Shown here one piece after another: positions 8,237-15,758 of a stretch of DNA of 44,960 bases. The stretch comes from JBDHAC01 sp039588215 (GTDB lineage: Bacteria; Gemmatimonadota; Gemmatimonadetes; Palauibacterales; Palauibacteraceae), in NCBI GenBank assembly GCA_039588215.1, contig JBDHAD010000022.1, forward strand, positions 1 through 44,960, written 5' to 3'. Position 1 is the stretch's first letter. The number at the start of each line of letters is the position of its first letter. Below the pieces are notes generated by a model that was not told the DNA's origin, did no database searches, and worked only from the letters and a program-made list of their open reading frames with translations. The position numbers were made by a program, and so were the translations under genes.

Positions 8237-8291
8237 TTGACTTTTTTGAAAAAAGTTGTGGAAAGATTTGTGGATAAGATGTCGAAAAAGT
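8237..8291 (+). other. A/T-rich palindrome with DnaA boxes, possible origin element
   Basis: A perfect DnaA box lies at 8269-8277 (TGTGGATAA, the reverse complement of TTATCCACA). A 7-of-9 match lies 12 bases upstream at 8257-8265 (TGTGGAAAG). Both follow an A/T palindrome at 8240-8256 (ACTTTTTT-G-AAAAAAGT) that could melt easily. Position 8237 also starts TTGACT, but no matching -10 follows at a sensible distance. This could be part of oriC or a DnaA-regulated site. The remaining bases from 8063 to 8236 and from 8292 to 8433 show nothing I can interpret. Confidence 0.35.
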
Positions 8292-8433
8292 GTGAAATTG
8301 TGCTCGCGATCACCATGATTCGGGGTGTCTGGGACATGCGTAGGCGTCAGCCGGTTTTCCCCTGCGGGGAGGTTTGTGGCAGAGGGACCTGGGAGAGCGA
8401 CGGCGGGACGCCCGAGGGTTCGAGGGAGATGAC

Positions 8434-8871
8434 ATGCGGGTCGTAGCGCAGCGAGTGAGCCGGGCGCACGTGACGGTAAAGGGCGAGCGAGTGGGTGAGA
8501 TCGAGGTGGGGCTGCTGGTCCTGGCGGCGTTCGCCCCGCAAGATGACGAGGACACGCTGCGTTGGATGGCAGAGAAGCTCTGGGGACTGCGAGTGTTCGC
8601 GGATGAGGCGGGGCGGATGAACCGGTCGGTGTCGGAAGTGGGTGGGGGCCTGCTCGTCGTGTCGCAATTCACGCTGTATGGCGACGCGTCCCGGGGCCGC
8701 CGCCCGTCGTTCACCGGAGCGGCGACGCCCGAGGCCGCTCGCCGGCTGTACGAGCGCTTCGTGGAGGTGTGTCGTGAGGTCGATGGACCCGTCGAGGAGG
8801 GCGAATTCGGCGGGATGATGGATGTGGAGCTCGTGAACGCCGGGCCTGTGACGATTCTACTCGAGCGGTGA
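8434..8871 (+). CDS. dtd: D-aminoacyl-tRNA deacylase
   Basis: At 145 residues this is the normal length for DTD. It begins MRVVAQRVSRAHVTV, carries the SQFTL motif at 77-81 and the Gly-cisPro motif as NAGPVT at 135-140; these two loops build the active site across the dimer. The enzyme hydrolyses D-amino acids (and glycine mischarged on tRNA-Ala) from tRNA in the cytoplasm. The chosen ATG is preceded by AGGGAGA; the frame is open 20 codons further upstream, but the family starts here. The call is firm. A LOG-like gene follows 58 bases downstream. Confidence 0.96.
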   Translation: MRVVAQRVSRAHVTVKGERVGEIEVGLLVLAAFAPQDDEDTLRWMAEKLWGLRVFADEAGRMNRSVSEVGGGLLVVSQFTLYGDASRGRRPSFTGAATPEAARRLYERFVEVCREVDGPVEEGEFGGMMDVELVNAGPVTILLER

Positions 8872-8929
8872 GCGAGCGACGGGCGAGGGAGGCCTCCGGT
8901 GGGCCTGCCCTCTTGCGCTGAGGAGTCGA

Positions 8930-9412
8930 ATGAGACCGCTTCGCATCGGGGTTATCGGATCGGGCGACGCGACGCCCGAGGCCGAGGAGCTCGCTTACCG
9001 GGTGGGGGCTGCCATCGCGCGCGCGGAGGCGGTCGAGGTGTGCGGTGGTCTTGGCGGCGTGATGCGAGCAGCCGCGGCCGGTGCCACGGAGGACGGCGGC
9101 CTTGTGGTCGGCATCCTCCCGGGCACGAGTGCGGAAGCGGCGGCGCCGGGAGTGACCATTCCGATTCCGACCGGCCTCGGAGAAGCCCGCAACGTTCTCG
9201 TCGTTCGGGCATCCGAGGCGGTCATCGCGATCGCCGGAGGGTGGGGAACGACGACCGAGGCCGCGTTTGCCCGGAAGTTCGGCATCCCGGTGATCGGTCT
9301 CGCGACGAACCTGCCGGATGATCTGTTGACGGAGCGCGCGGAGGACCCCGCCGCCGCGGTAGCGAGGGCCGTCGAGCTCGCCGGGGAGAGAAGGAGGAGA
9401 AGCCTCGCATGA
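8930..9412 (+). CDS. LOG-like (TIGR00725-type) Rossmann protein
   Basis: The 160-residue product has a Rossmann-like start (RIGVIGSG, 5-12), a phosphate-binding loop CGGLGGVMRAAAAGA (38-52), and IAGGWGTTTE (101-110), the equivalent of the PGGxGTxxE motif of lysine-decarboxylase-like/LOG proteins. LOG enzymes cleave cytokinin-type nucleotide 5'-monophosphates, but this short subgroup has no settled function and belongs to the wider SLOG nucleotide-binding superfamily. The proline of the classic motif is alanine here. It overlaps the next gene by four bases (ATGA), so the two are probably translationally coupled. Its role is inferred only at superfamily level. Confidence 0.82.
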   Translation: MRPLRIGVIGSGDATPEAEELAYRVGAAIARAEAVEVCGGLGGVMRAAAAGATEDGGLVVGILPGTSAEAAAPGVTIPIPTGLGEARNVLVVRASEAVIAIAGGWGTTTEAAFARKFGIPVIGLATNLPDDLLTERAEDPAAAVARAVELAGERRRRSLA

Positions 9413-9795
9413 TCGGCTACCTGCTGTTTGGCGGGATCGTGCTCATGCTCGCGGTGGCGGTGGTCGCGGCTGCGGTCGTGAGCGGCAAGACCAGGCCAGT
9501 GACCGGGAGTCCCGCGCGTGCACGGCAGGACATCACGATCGAGGCGTTACGCGGGCTCGAGTTCGAGTTCCAGACCGGCAAGCTCGCGGAGGAAGAGTAC
9601 GTACGGCTGCGCCGCGAGCTGGAACTGGAGGCCGTGCGCGCTCGAGATGAAGCGCGAGCGGGGTCGCCCGATGAGAGTGCGAGTGCCGGAGCCGAGGACG
9701 ACTCCGCAGCCGACGGTTCCGCCTGCGTCGTTTGCGGGAAGGATCTTTCCGGAGGCGAGTCGTTCTGCCCCAACTGCGGGGCGGCGCTCCAGTGA
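9409..9795 (+). CDS. Membrane-anchored zinc-ribbon protein
   Basis: This 128-residue protein has one N-terminal transmembrane helix (residues 3-24) and then a short helical segment (ALRGLEFEFQTGKLAEEEY, about 46-64) like that after the membrane anchor of CcmI-type and other bacterial zinc-ribbon proteins. An acidic linker precedes a C-terminal zinc ribbon with C106-x2-C109 and C120-x2-C123. The ribbon is likely cytoplasmic and may mediate protein contacts. No specific function can be assigned. It begins within the stop of the LOG-like gene and is followed by the recA promoter region. Confidence 0.75.
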   Translation: MIGYLLFGGIVLMLAVAVVAAAVVSGKTRPVTGSPARARQDITIEALRGLEFEFQTGKLAEEEYVRLRRELELEAVRARDEARAGSPDESASAGAEDDSAADGSACVVCGKDLSGGESFCPNCGAALQ

Positions 9796-9956
9796 GCGCT
9801 CCATTGAGAGCGAGTTGACCTCGCGGACCACACTTGCTCGGGACGCGGCCCTCCGGAGTCTTTCAGCGACCTGCCGATAGTCCACTGGCGGCCTGCTAAA
9901 CGACCCGAAAACGGATTCGGCACCGGGCAGGCACGAATTCGCCGCACCCGAAGAAA

Positions 9957-9985
9957 TTGCGAAAGTCCGATCGGCGTGCTATCGT
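9957..9985 (+). promoter_or_regulatory. Probable recA promoter
   Basis: TTGCGA (9957-9962) and TATCGT (9980-9985) are spaced by 17 bases and lie 61 bases before recA. I looked for CTGT-N8-ACAG and GAAC-N4-GTTC SOS boxes around it and found neither, so either recA here uses a different LexA site or it is not LexA-controlled. The rest of the 251-base gap (9796-10046) shows nothing else. Confidence 0.5.
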
Positions 9986-10046
9986 GCGACCTGCCCGGAG
10001 CATTCCCGGTCCGAGAGACGAATCACCTTGATCTGGAGGGCGATCC

Positions 10047-11153
10047 ATGGGGTCGGAGTCGAAAGACGAACGAGAAAAATCACTTTCGGTCGCCATCAAC
10101 CAGATCGAGCGAGCGCACGGGAAGGGGGCGATCATGCGGTTGGGTTCCGATGAGGTTCCCATGCACACCCCCGCCATCTCGACGGGCGCCCTGAACCTCG
10201 ATCACGCGACGGGTATCGGTGGAATCCCACGCGGCCGCGTGACGGAGATCTTCGGGCCCGAATCTTCCGGCAAAACCACCCTTACCCTGCACGTGATCGC
10301 GAACGCGCAGAAGGACGGGGGCGTGGCCGCGTTCATCGATGCCGAGCACGCGCTGGACGTCGCCTACGGCCAGCGGCTCGGGGTCGACATCGAGAACCTG
10401 CTCGTCTCGCAGCCGGACACGGGCGAGCAGGCCTTGGAGATCGCCGAGGTACTCGTCCGCTCCGGAGCGCTGGACGTGATCGTCATCGACTCGGTCGCCG
10501 CACTGGTGCCACGGGCCGAGATCGAGGGCGAGATGGGCGATGCGCACGTCGGCTTGCAGGCGCGGCTCATGTCGCAGGCCCTGCGGAAGCTGACGGGAGC
10601 GATCTCACGCTCCAACACTGCCGTGGTCTTCACGAACCAGATCCGCGAGAAGATCGGGGTCATGTTCGGTAATCCCGAGACGACGAGCGGCGGCCGCGCG
10701 CTCAAGTTCTACGCCTCGCTCCGCCTGGATATCCGGCGGATCGCCTCCATCAAGGAAGGGCAGGAGCAGGTCGGCAGCCGCACACGGGTGAAGGTGGTCA
10801 AGAACAAGTGTGCTCCGCCGTTCCGGCAGGCCGAGTTCGACATCATGTTCAATCAGGGAGTGAGCCGCGAAGGCTTGCTGGTCGACATGGGCGAGGACAT
10901 CGACGTGGTCCACCGGGCGGGGGCCTGGTATTCGTACGGCGACGATCTACGACTCGGCCAGGGTCGCGAGAACGCGAAAGTGTTTTTGAAGGAGAATCCC
11001 GACATTGCCGAGGAGATCGAGGCGCGTATCCGCGAAGGCCTCGGAATGCCGGTTTCCATGCCGGAGAATGGCGTGGGCGAGACGGACGATGAGTCCGCCG
11101 AGGCCCCCACGAACGGGAAGCGAGCGGCGGACGAGAAGACCATCTCGACCTGA
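10047..11153 (+). CDS. recA: Recombinase RecA
   Basis: This is a 368-residue RecA of normal length. Walker A is GPESSGKT (70-77), Walker B VIVIDS (144-149), and the DNA-binding L2 loop region GNPETTSGGRALKF (about 208-221) is intact. RecA polymerises on single-stranded DNA, drives strand exchange and triggers LexA-type self-cleavage. The C-terminus is acidic and low in complexity, as is usual. GGAGGG upstream of the ATG supports the start. It is followed by recX and alaS, a gene order common in bacteria. Confidence 0.99.
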   Translation: MGSESKDEREKSLSVAINQIERAHGKGAIMRLGSDEVPMHTPAISTGALNLDHATGIGGIPRGRVTEIFGPESSGKTTLTLHVIANAQKDGGVAAFIDAEHALDVAYGQRLGVDIENLLVSQPDTGEQALEIAEVLVRSGALDVIVIDSVAALVPRAEIEGEMGDAHVGLQARLMSQALRKLTGAISRSNTAVVFTNQIREKIGVMFGNPETTSGGRALKFYASLRLDIRRIASIKEGQEQVGSRTRVKVVKNKCAPPFRQAEFDIMFNQGVSREGLLVDMGEDIDVVHRAGAWYSYGDDLRLGQGRENAKVFLKENPDIAEEIEARIREGLGMPVSMPENGVGETDDESAEAPTNGKRAADEKTIST

Positions 11154-11172
11154 TGTCGAGCGGTAGCTCCCG

Positions 11173-11207
11173 CAACGCAGGCTGCTTTGCCTCAACGCAG
11201 GCCTGCT
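11173..11207 (+). repeat. Short direct repeat between recA and recX
   Basis: CAACGCAGGCTGCT (11173-11186) recurs as CAACGCAGGCCTGCT (11193-11207) with a single inserted C, six bases apart. The second copy contains the palindrome GCAGGCCTGC. It lies just before the recX start and could affect read-through or recX translation, or be a slippage product. Confidence 0.5.
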
Positions 11208-11214
11208 AGGCTCC

Positions 11215-11880
11215 TTGCCACGCGTCACCGCCCTTCTACCCTCCAAGCGCCGTCCAGGCTGGGTCGATGTCCAGTTGGATGGCGCTTTTGCGTGTCGGTT
11301 ACCGGGCGACGTCGTCGACTCGATCGGGCTGCGCGTCGGCGATGAGATGGCTCCCGCGAAGTTGGAGGCGCTCGAGGACGAGGCGCAGCGGCAGGAGGCG
11401 ATGCGCCAAGCCCTGCATTACCTTTCGGTTCGGCCCCGCAGCCGCTGGGAGGTTCGGCGGAACCTGCGCAAGAAGGGGTATCAGGACCCGGCGGTGGGGG
11501 CCGCACTCGAGCGGTGCGAGACCCTGGGATACCTGGACGATCGGGTCTTCGCGGCCGCGTACGCGCGCGACCGGATTCGGCTGCGTCCTCGCTCCATCAA
11601 GATGATGGTGTCCGAGCTGGGCGCGAAGGGGGTCGCTCGCCCCGACGCCGAGGTGGGCGTCGAGGAAGCGTTGCGCGACGAGCGCGTGAACGAGCGCGAG
11701 CTGCTGGAGCGCGCGGCGCGGAAGGGGTCACGGACGCTCGGTGGCATAGATCCACGAGCCGGTCGCAGGCGCTTGTTCGCTTATCTGAGCCGCCGGGGAT
11801 TCGCCGCCGAGGCGATCCGTGAGCGTTTGGATGAGGTGTCGCGCGACATCTGGGGTGACCTCCCGGACGATATAGAGTGA
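11215..11880 (+). CDS. recX: Regulatory protein RecX
   Basis: A 221-residue protein with the three-helix repeats of RecX. The clearest section is ALHYLSVRPRSRWEVRRNL at about 66-84, followed by YLDDRVFAAAYARDRI at about 105-120. RecX binds the RecA filament groove and limits RecA activity. The first usable start is TTG at 11215; the preceding sequence has no clear ribosome binding site, so recX may be poorly translated, which would suit an inhibitor needed in small amounts. It ends by overlapping the alaS ATG (TGATG). Identity is supported by both sequence and its position after recA. Confidence 0.92.
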   Translation: MPRVTALLPSKRRPGWVDVQLDGAFACRLPGDVVDSIGLRVGDEMAPAKLEALEDEAQRQEAMRQALHYLSVRPRSRWEVRRNLRKKGYQDPAVGAALERCETLGYLDDRVFAAAYARDRIRLRPRSIKMMVSELGAKGVARPDAEVGVEEALRDERVNERELLERAARKGSRTLGGIDPRAGRRRLFAYLSRRGFAAEAIRERLDEVSRDIWGDLPDDIE

Positions 11881-14531
11881 TGAGAACCGACGAGATCAGA
11901 TCCCGCTTCATCGGATACTTCGAGCGCAACGGACACCTGCATTTGCCAAGTGGCCCGCTCGTACCCGCCGACGACCCTACGCTCATGTTCGCGAACGCGG
12001 GAATGGTCCAGTTCAAGCGCATCTTCTTGGGGGAGCAGGAAAGCCCGGGCCCGCGCGCGGTAACTGCCCAGAAATGCCTGCGCGTCTCCGGCAAGCACAA
12101 CGACCTCGAGGAGGTCGGGAGCACGGCCCGGCACCACACGTTCTTCGAGATGCTCGGGAACTTCTCGTTCGGCGACTACTTCAAGGCCGAAGCGATCTCG
12201 TACGCCTGGGAGTTCATCACCGACGAGCTCGGCCTCGAGCCCGGCCGAATCTGGGCCACCGTCCACCACTCCGATGATGAGGCCCACCGTCTGTGGACGG
12301 AGCTGACACCCATCTCGCCGGATCGGGTCAAGCGACTCGGCGACAAGGACAACTTCTGGCAGATGGGGGATACGGGTCCCTGCGGACCGTGCTCGGAAGT
12401 GCACTACGATCTGCGAGCAGAGCCCGGCGGCTCGCTGACCGATGAAGAGCTCCTCGCAGCCGGCGACGCCGATCAGTTCATGGAGATCTGGAATCTGGTC
12501 TTCATGCAGTTCGACCGGTCCGACGAGGGAATCGACACGCCGCTGCCGGCTCCTTCCATTGATACAGGGGCCGGACTCGAGCGCATCGCCGCGATCCTGC
12601 AGGGGAAGCGCACCAACTTCCACACAGATCTCTTCCTCCCCCTGATCAGCCAGGCTGAGGAGCTGCTTGGCGTGGAGTACTCTTTCGAGCCCGGGCGCTG
12701 GGACGAAGGTTTGCCGTTCCGCGTTCTCGCCGACCACGCCCGGGCGGTCGCCTTCCTGCTCGCCGACGGCGTCTTCCCGTCGAACGAGAAGCGCGGCTAC
12801 GTGCTGCGGCGGATCCTGCGCCGCGCGGTTCGGCACTACTGGCTGCTCGGGCACCGGGATCCGATGCTCCACGCGCTGGTCGATACGGTCGTCGACGAGA
12901 TGGTTGGCACCTATCCGGAGTTGGATGCACGGCGTGAGCACCTGATCAGCACGACGCACGCGGAAGAGGAGCGCTTCCTGTCGACGATCGACGAGGCGAT
13001 GGCCCGTTTCGATGAGCTCGCGCCCGAGGGCGGATCAGGGACGATCCCGGGTCGCGAGGCGTTCAAGCTCTCCGACACCTACGGTGTGCCGCTCGACCTC
13101 ACACAGCTTATGGCCGTGGAGCGCGGATACGATGTGGATGTCCAGGGCTTCGAGACCGCGCTCGAGGAGCAGCGGGTTCGATCACGCGAGGCCGTGGGCT
13201 CGTCGGACTCCGCCCATGCCGAAGCGGACGAGAAGCTGGCGACCACTCTACGAGCGTCTGACGACAGGCACGAGTTCGTCGGGTATGTGGAGCTGGGCAC
13301 GACGACCGCGGTCCTGGCTCACACACCGATCGATGGCGAGCACGCCTTCATCCTGGAGCACAATCCGTTCTACGCGGAGAGCGGCGGACAGGTGAGCGAC
13401 ACGGGATGGGTTCGAGCCGGCGACTGGGCCGTCCAGATCGAACGGGTGTTCAAGAACGAAGTGGGCCAGACCATCGTCGCAGGTCCGGTCACGGAAGGCA
13501 CGGTACCCGAAGAGCCGGGCCCGGTCGAAGCCGAGGTGGACCGGCCGCTGCGCCGTGAGACCGAGCGAAACCACACGGCGACCCACCTGCTTCACGCGGC
13601 CCTGCGCTCGGTCTTGGGTGAGCACGTTCACCAGGCCGGCTCGCTGGTCGCCCCCGACCGCCTGCGTTTCGACTTCAGTCACCGCGGACCTCTGACCGAT
13701 GAGGAGCGCGACACGGTCGAGATGCGTGTGAACGAGTCGATTCTCGCCAACTCCGTCGTCCGTGCCGAGGAGCGCGCCTATACCGACGCGATCGAGGCCG
13801 GGGCAATGGCGCTGTTCGGCGAGAAGTACGGGGACATCGTTCGAACGATCGTCGTTCCCGACGTGAGCCTCGAGCTTTGCGGAGGGACGCATGTCCGAAC
13901 CACCGGGCAGATCGGTCTGTTCAAGCTGGTTTCAGAGACGGGGGTGGCGGCCGGAATCCGTCGAGTCGAGGCGATCACGGGGAGCGAGGCCTACCGCTGG
14001 GTCGTAGAGCGGGACCGCCTGGTATCGGATCTCGCGGCGCGCCTCAGAGTGCCCGAGTACGAGCTCTCGCACCGGGTCGAGCGGTTGCTGGAGGAGCGAG
14101 ACCAGTTGGAGCGCGCGGCTTCTTCGCGACGGGGCGAGGCCGCGGCGGATGTAGTGCAGGAGCTGCTCGGGAGCGCAGGACAGGACGGAAGCCGGTTCGT
14201 CTCCGGGCGCGTGGAGCTTCCCGCCGGCGCCGACCTCGGCGAGCTGGGTGACTTGATCCGGTCACGGCTGGACTCCGGGGCCGCGGTGATCCACGTCGTG
14301 GTGCCCGATGAGGAGCGAGAAGCGTTTGTATCGGTCGTCACGGACGACTTGATCCGCGGCGGGCTCAAGGCCGGCGACCTCGTGCGTGTGTCGAGCGCCG
14401 CGACCGGGTCGGGTGGCGGTGGACGGCCGCACTTCGCCCAGGGAGGGGTAGGCGATTCCGCCCGTGTCGCAGAAGCGTTCGAAGAGGCACGCCAATGGGC
14501 CCTCGAGCGCGTCCCGGAGCTCTCGACTTGA
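11880..14531 (+). CDS. alaS: Alanyl-tRNA synthetase
   Basis: An 883-residue full-length AlaRS. The class II catalytic core opens the protein (RSRFIGYFERNGH, then HHTFFEMLGNFSFGDYFK). The editing domain carries the zinc ligands HTATHLLH (565-572) and CGGTH (667-671), and the C-terminal domain ends with the glycine-rich GSGGGGRPHFAQGG typical of the family. It charges tRNA-Ala and clears mischarged serine and glycine. A GTG immediately precedes the ATG at 11880; I chose the ATG, which overlaps the recX stop and implies translational coupling. Nothing is missing. Confidence 0.98.
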   Translation: MRTDEIRSRFIGYFERNGHLHLPSGPLVPADDPTLMFANAGMVQFKRIFLGEQESPGPRAVTAQKCLRVSGKHNDLEEVGSTARHHTFFEMLGNFSFGDYFKAEAISYAWEFITDELGLEPGRIWATVHHSDDEAHRLWTELTPISPDRVKRLGDKDNFWQMGDTGPCGPCSEVHYDLRAEPGGSLTDEELLAAGDADQFMEIWNLVFMQFDRSDEGIDTPLPAPSIDTGAGLERIAAILQGKRTNFHTDLFLPLISQAEELLGVEYSFEPGRWDEGLPFRVLADHARAVAFLLADGVFPSNEKRGYVLRRILRRAVRHYWLLGHRDPMLHALVDTVVDEMVGTYPELDARREHLISTTHAEEERFLSTIDEAMARFDELAPEGGSGTIPGREAFKLSDTYGVPLDLTQLMAVERGYDVDVQGFETALEEQRVRSREAVGSSDSAHAEADEKLATTLRASDDRHEFVGYVELGTTTAVLAHTPIDGEHAFILEHNPFYAESGGQVSDTGWVRAGDWAVQIERVFKNEVGQTIVAGPVTEGTVPEEPGPVEAEVDRPLRRETERNHTATHLLHAALRSVLGEHVHQAGSLVAPDRLRFDFSHRGPLTDEERDTVEMRVNESILANSVVRAEERAYTDAIEAGAMALFGEKYGDIVRTIVVPDVSLELCGGTHVRTTGQIGLFKLVSETGVAAGIRRVEAITGSEAYRWVVERDRLVSDLAARLRVPEYELSHRVERLLEERDQLERAASSRRGEAAADVVQELLGSAGQDGSRFVSGRVELPAGADLGELGDLIRSRLDSGAAVIHVVVPDEEREAFVSVVTDDLIRGGLKAGDLVRVSSAATGSGGGGRPHFAQGGVGDSARVAEAFEEARQWALERVPELST

Positions 14532-14533
14532 GC

Positions 14534-14917
14534 ATGGAGTCCATGATGACGAGTCCCACGACCATGGATCCCTGGGCCTGGCTGGAGCGGCATCTCGATG
14601 GCGTGCCGGCGGAGCTGGCCGCCGCAATGCGAACCGCGCTCGAGCGCCTCGGGCCGGGCTCGACGCCGACGCCGGCGGATGGCCTCGCGCTCGCTGCCCT
14701 CGAGGAACTGGACTCGGTGCTCGGAGCTGCTGAACAGGACCGCCGGGCGGCCCTCAGGTTGCTCGCGGCGGACGCGCTCCTCACGTACGCGTTTGAAGCG
14801 GCGGCCGATCCCGCCGTGGGCGGCAGTGCCGAGCTCGCAGAGCGCCTTGCCGAGCGAGTCGGTCCCCGGGGTGCCCTGGGGGCTCGCATCGCCGCGATCG
14901 AATGGCCGGCCGAATAG
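14534..14917 (+). CDS. Small protein of unknown function downstream of alaS
   Basis: This 127-residue frame begins two bases after the alaS stop. The product is largely helical, rich in Ala, Leu and Glu, with no signal peptide, membrane segment or cysteine. I recognise no family. Its placement between alaS and the SDR gene, whose start it overlaps by 16 bases, argues that it is translated as part of the operon. Several in-frame ATGs (14534, 14543, 14546, 14561) make the exact start uncertain. Confidence 0.65.
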   Translation: MESMMTSPTTMDPWAWLERHLDGVPAELAAAMRTALERLGPGSTPTPADGLALAALEELDSVLGAAEQDRRAALRLLAADALLTYAFEAAADPAVGGSAELAERLAERVGPRGALGARIAAIEWPAE

Positions 14918-15711
14918 CGCGCCTCCGACTCCCGGGTCTGGCTGGCCGCCGCGTACTCGTCACCGGTGGGTCACGCGGGATCGGACGCGCGGCGGTCGTG
15001 AGCCTCGCCGAGACGGGATCATCGGTTGGAGTCGCTTACCACAGCGCGCACGAGGAGGCCGAGCTCGCGGTCGAGGAGGCTCGCGCTGCCGCGGGCGACG
15101 GGGCCCCCGATGGGGTTCAGGTCAAGTTATGGAGCGAGCCGGGCGATCTGAGCCGCGAATCAGACGTGGAGCGCCTGTTCGAGCGAGTGGACGCGGAGTT
15201 CGGCGGACTGGATGGCTTTGTCGGTAACGCCGGCGTGTGGAACGCTGCGGCGAGCCCGCTCTCCGAGCTTGGCCCGAGTCAGTGGCACGAGATGATCGAT
15301 GTGAATCTCACCTCGATCTACCTGACGACCCGAGCGGCTGTCACGCGGATGGGCGAGGGTGGGCGGGTCGTTCTCATCTCCTCGACCGCGGGCCAACGGG
15401 GAGAGGCCGAGCACAGCCATTACGCGGCGACGAAAGGTGCGATCATCTCATTCTGCAAGTCGATCGCGACAGAGCTCGGACCAAAGGGGATCACCGTCAA
15501 CGCGGTAGCCCCGGGGTGGGTGGACACGGACATGAGCGCCTCGGTTCTACGAACGTCCGAGTCGGAGCGTGTCATCTCCGAGATCCCGCTCCGTCGGGTG
15601 GCCACCGCCGAAGATATCGCGGGGCCGATCTGCTTCCTCCTGAGCGATCTCGCCCGACATGTGACCGGCGAGGTCGTGAATGTGAACGGGGGCAGCGTCC
15701 TCTGCGGCTGA
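14902..15711 (+). CDS. Short-chain dehydrogenase/reductase, FabG-like
   Basis: A 269-residue classical SDR: cofactor loop TGGSRGIG (21-28), NAG at 109-111, catalytic Ser near 160-161, and Tyr174-x3-Lys178 (YAATK). The C-terminal PGWVDTDM segment resembles FabG-type enzymes. It should use NAD(P)H to reduce a ketone or the reverse; whether it serves fatty-acid synthesis is not shown, as no other fab genes are near. An insertion at about 66-80 lengthens it relative to typical FabG (about 245 residues). It overlaps the preceding small gene. Confidence 0.9.
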   Translation: MAGRIARLRLPGLAGRRVLVTGGSRGIGRAAVVSLAETGSSVGVAYHSAHEEAELAVEEARAAAGDGAPDGVQVKLWSEPGDLSRESDVERLFERVDAEFGGLDGFVGNAGVWNAAASPLSELGPSQWHEMIDVNLTSIYLTTRAAVTRMGEGGRVVLISSTAGQRGEAEHSHYAATKGAIISFCKSIATELGPKGITVNAVAPGWVDTDMSASVLRTSESERVISEIPLRRVATAEDIAGPICFLLSDLARHVTGEVVNVNGGSVLCG

Positions 15712-15758
15712 GAGGCCGACCATGGCGCTCGTGTGTGAGATCAACTGCTGGACTGCGG

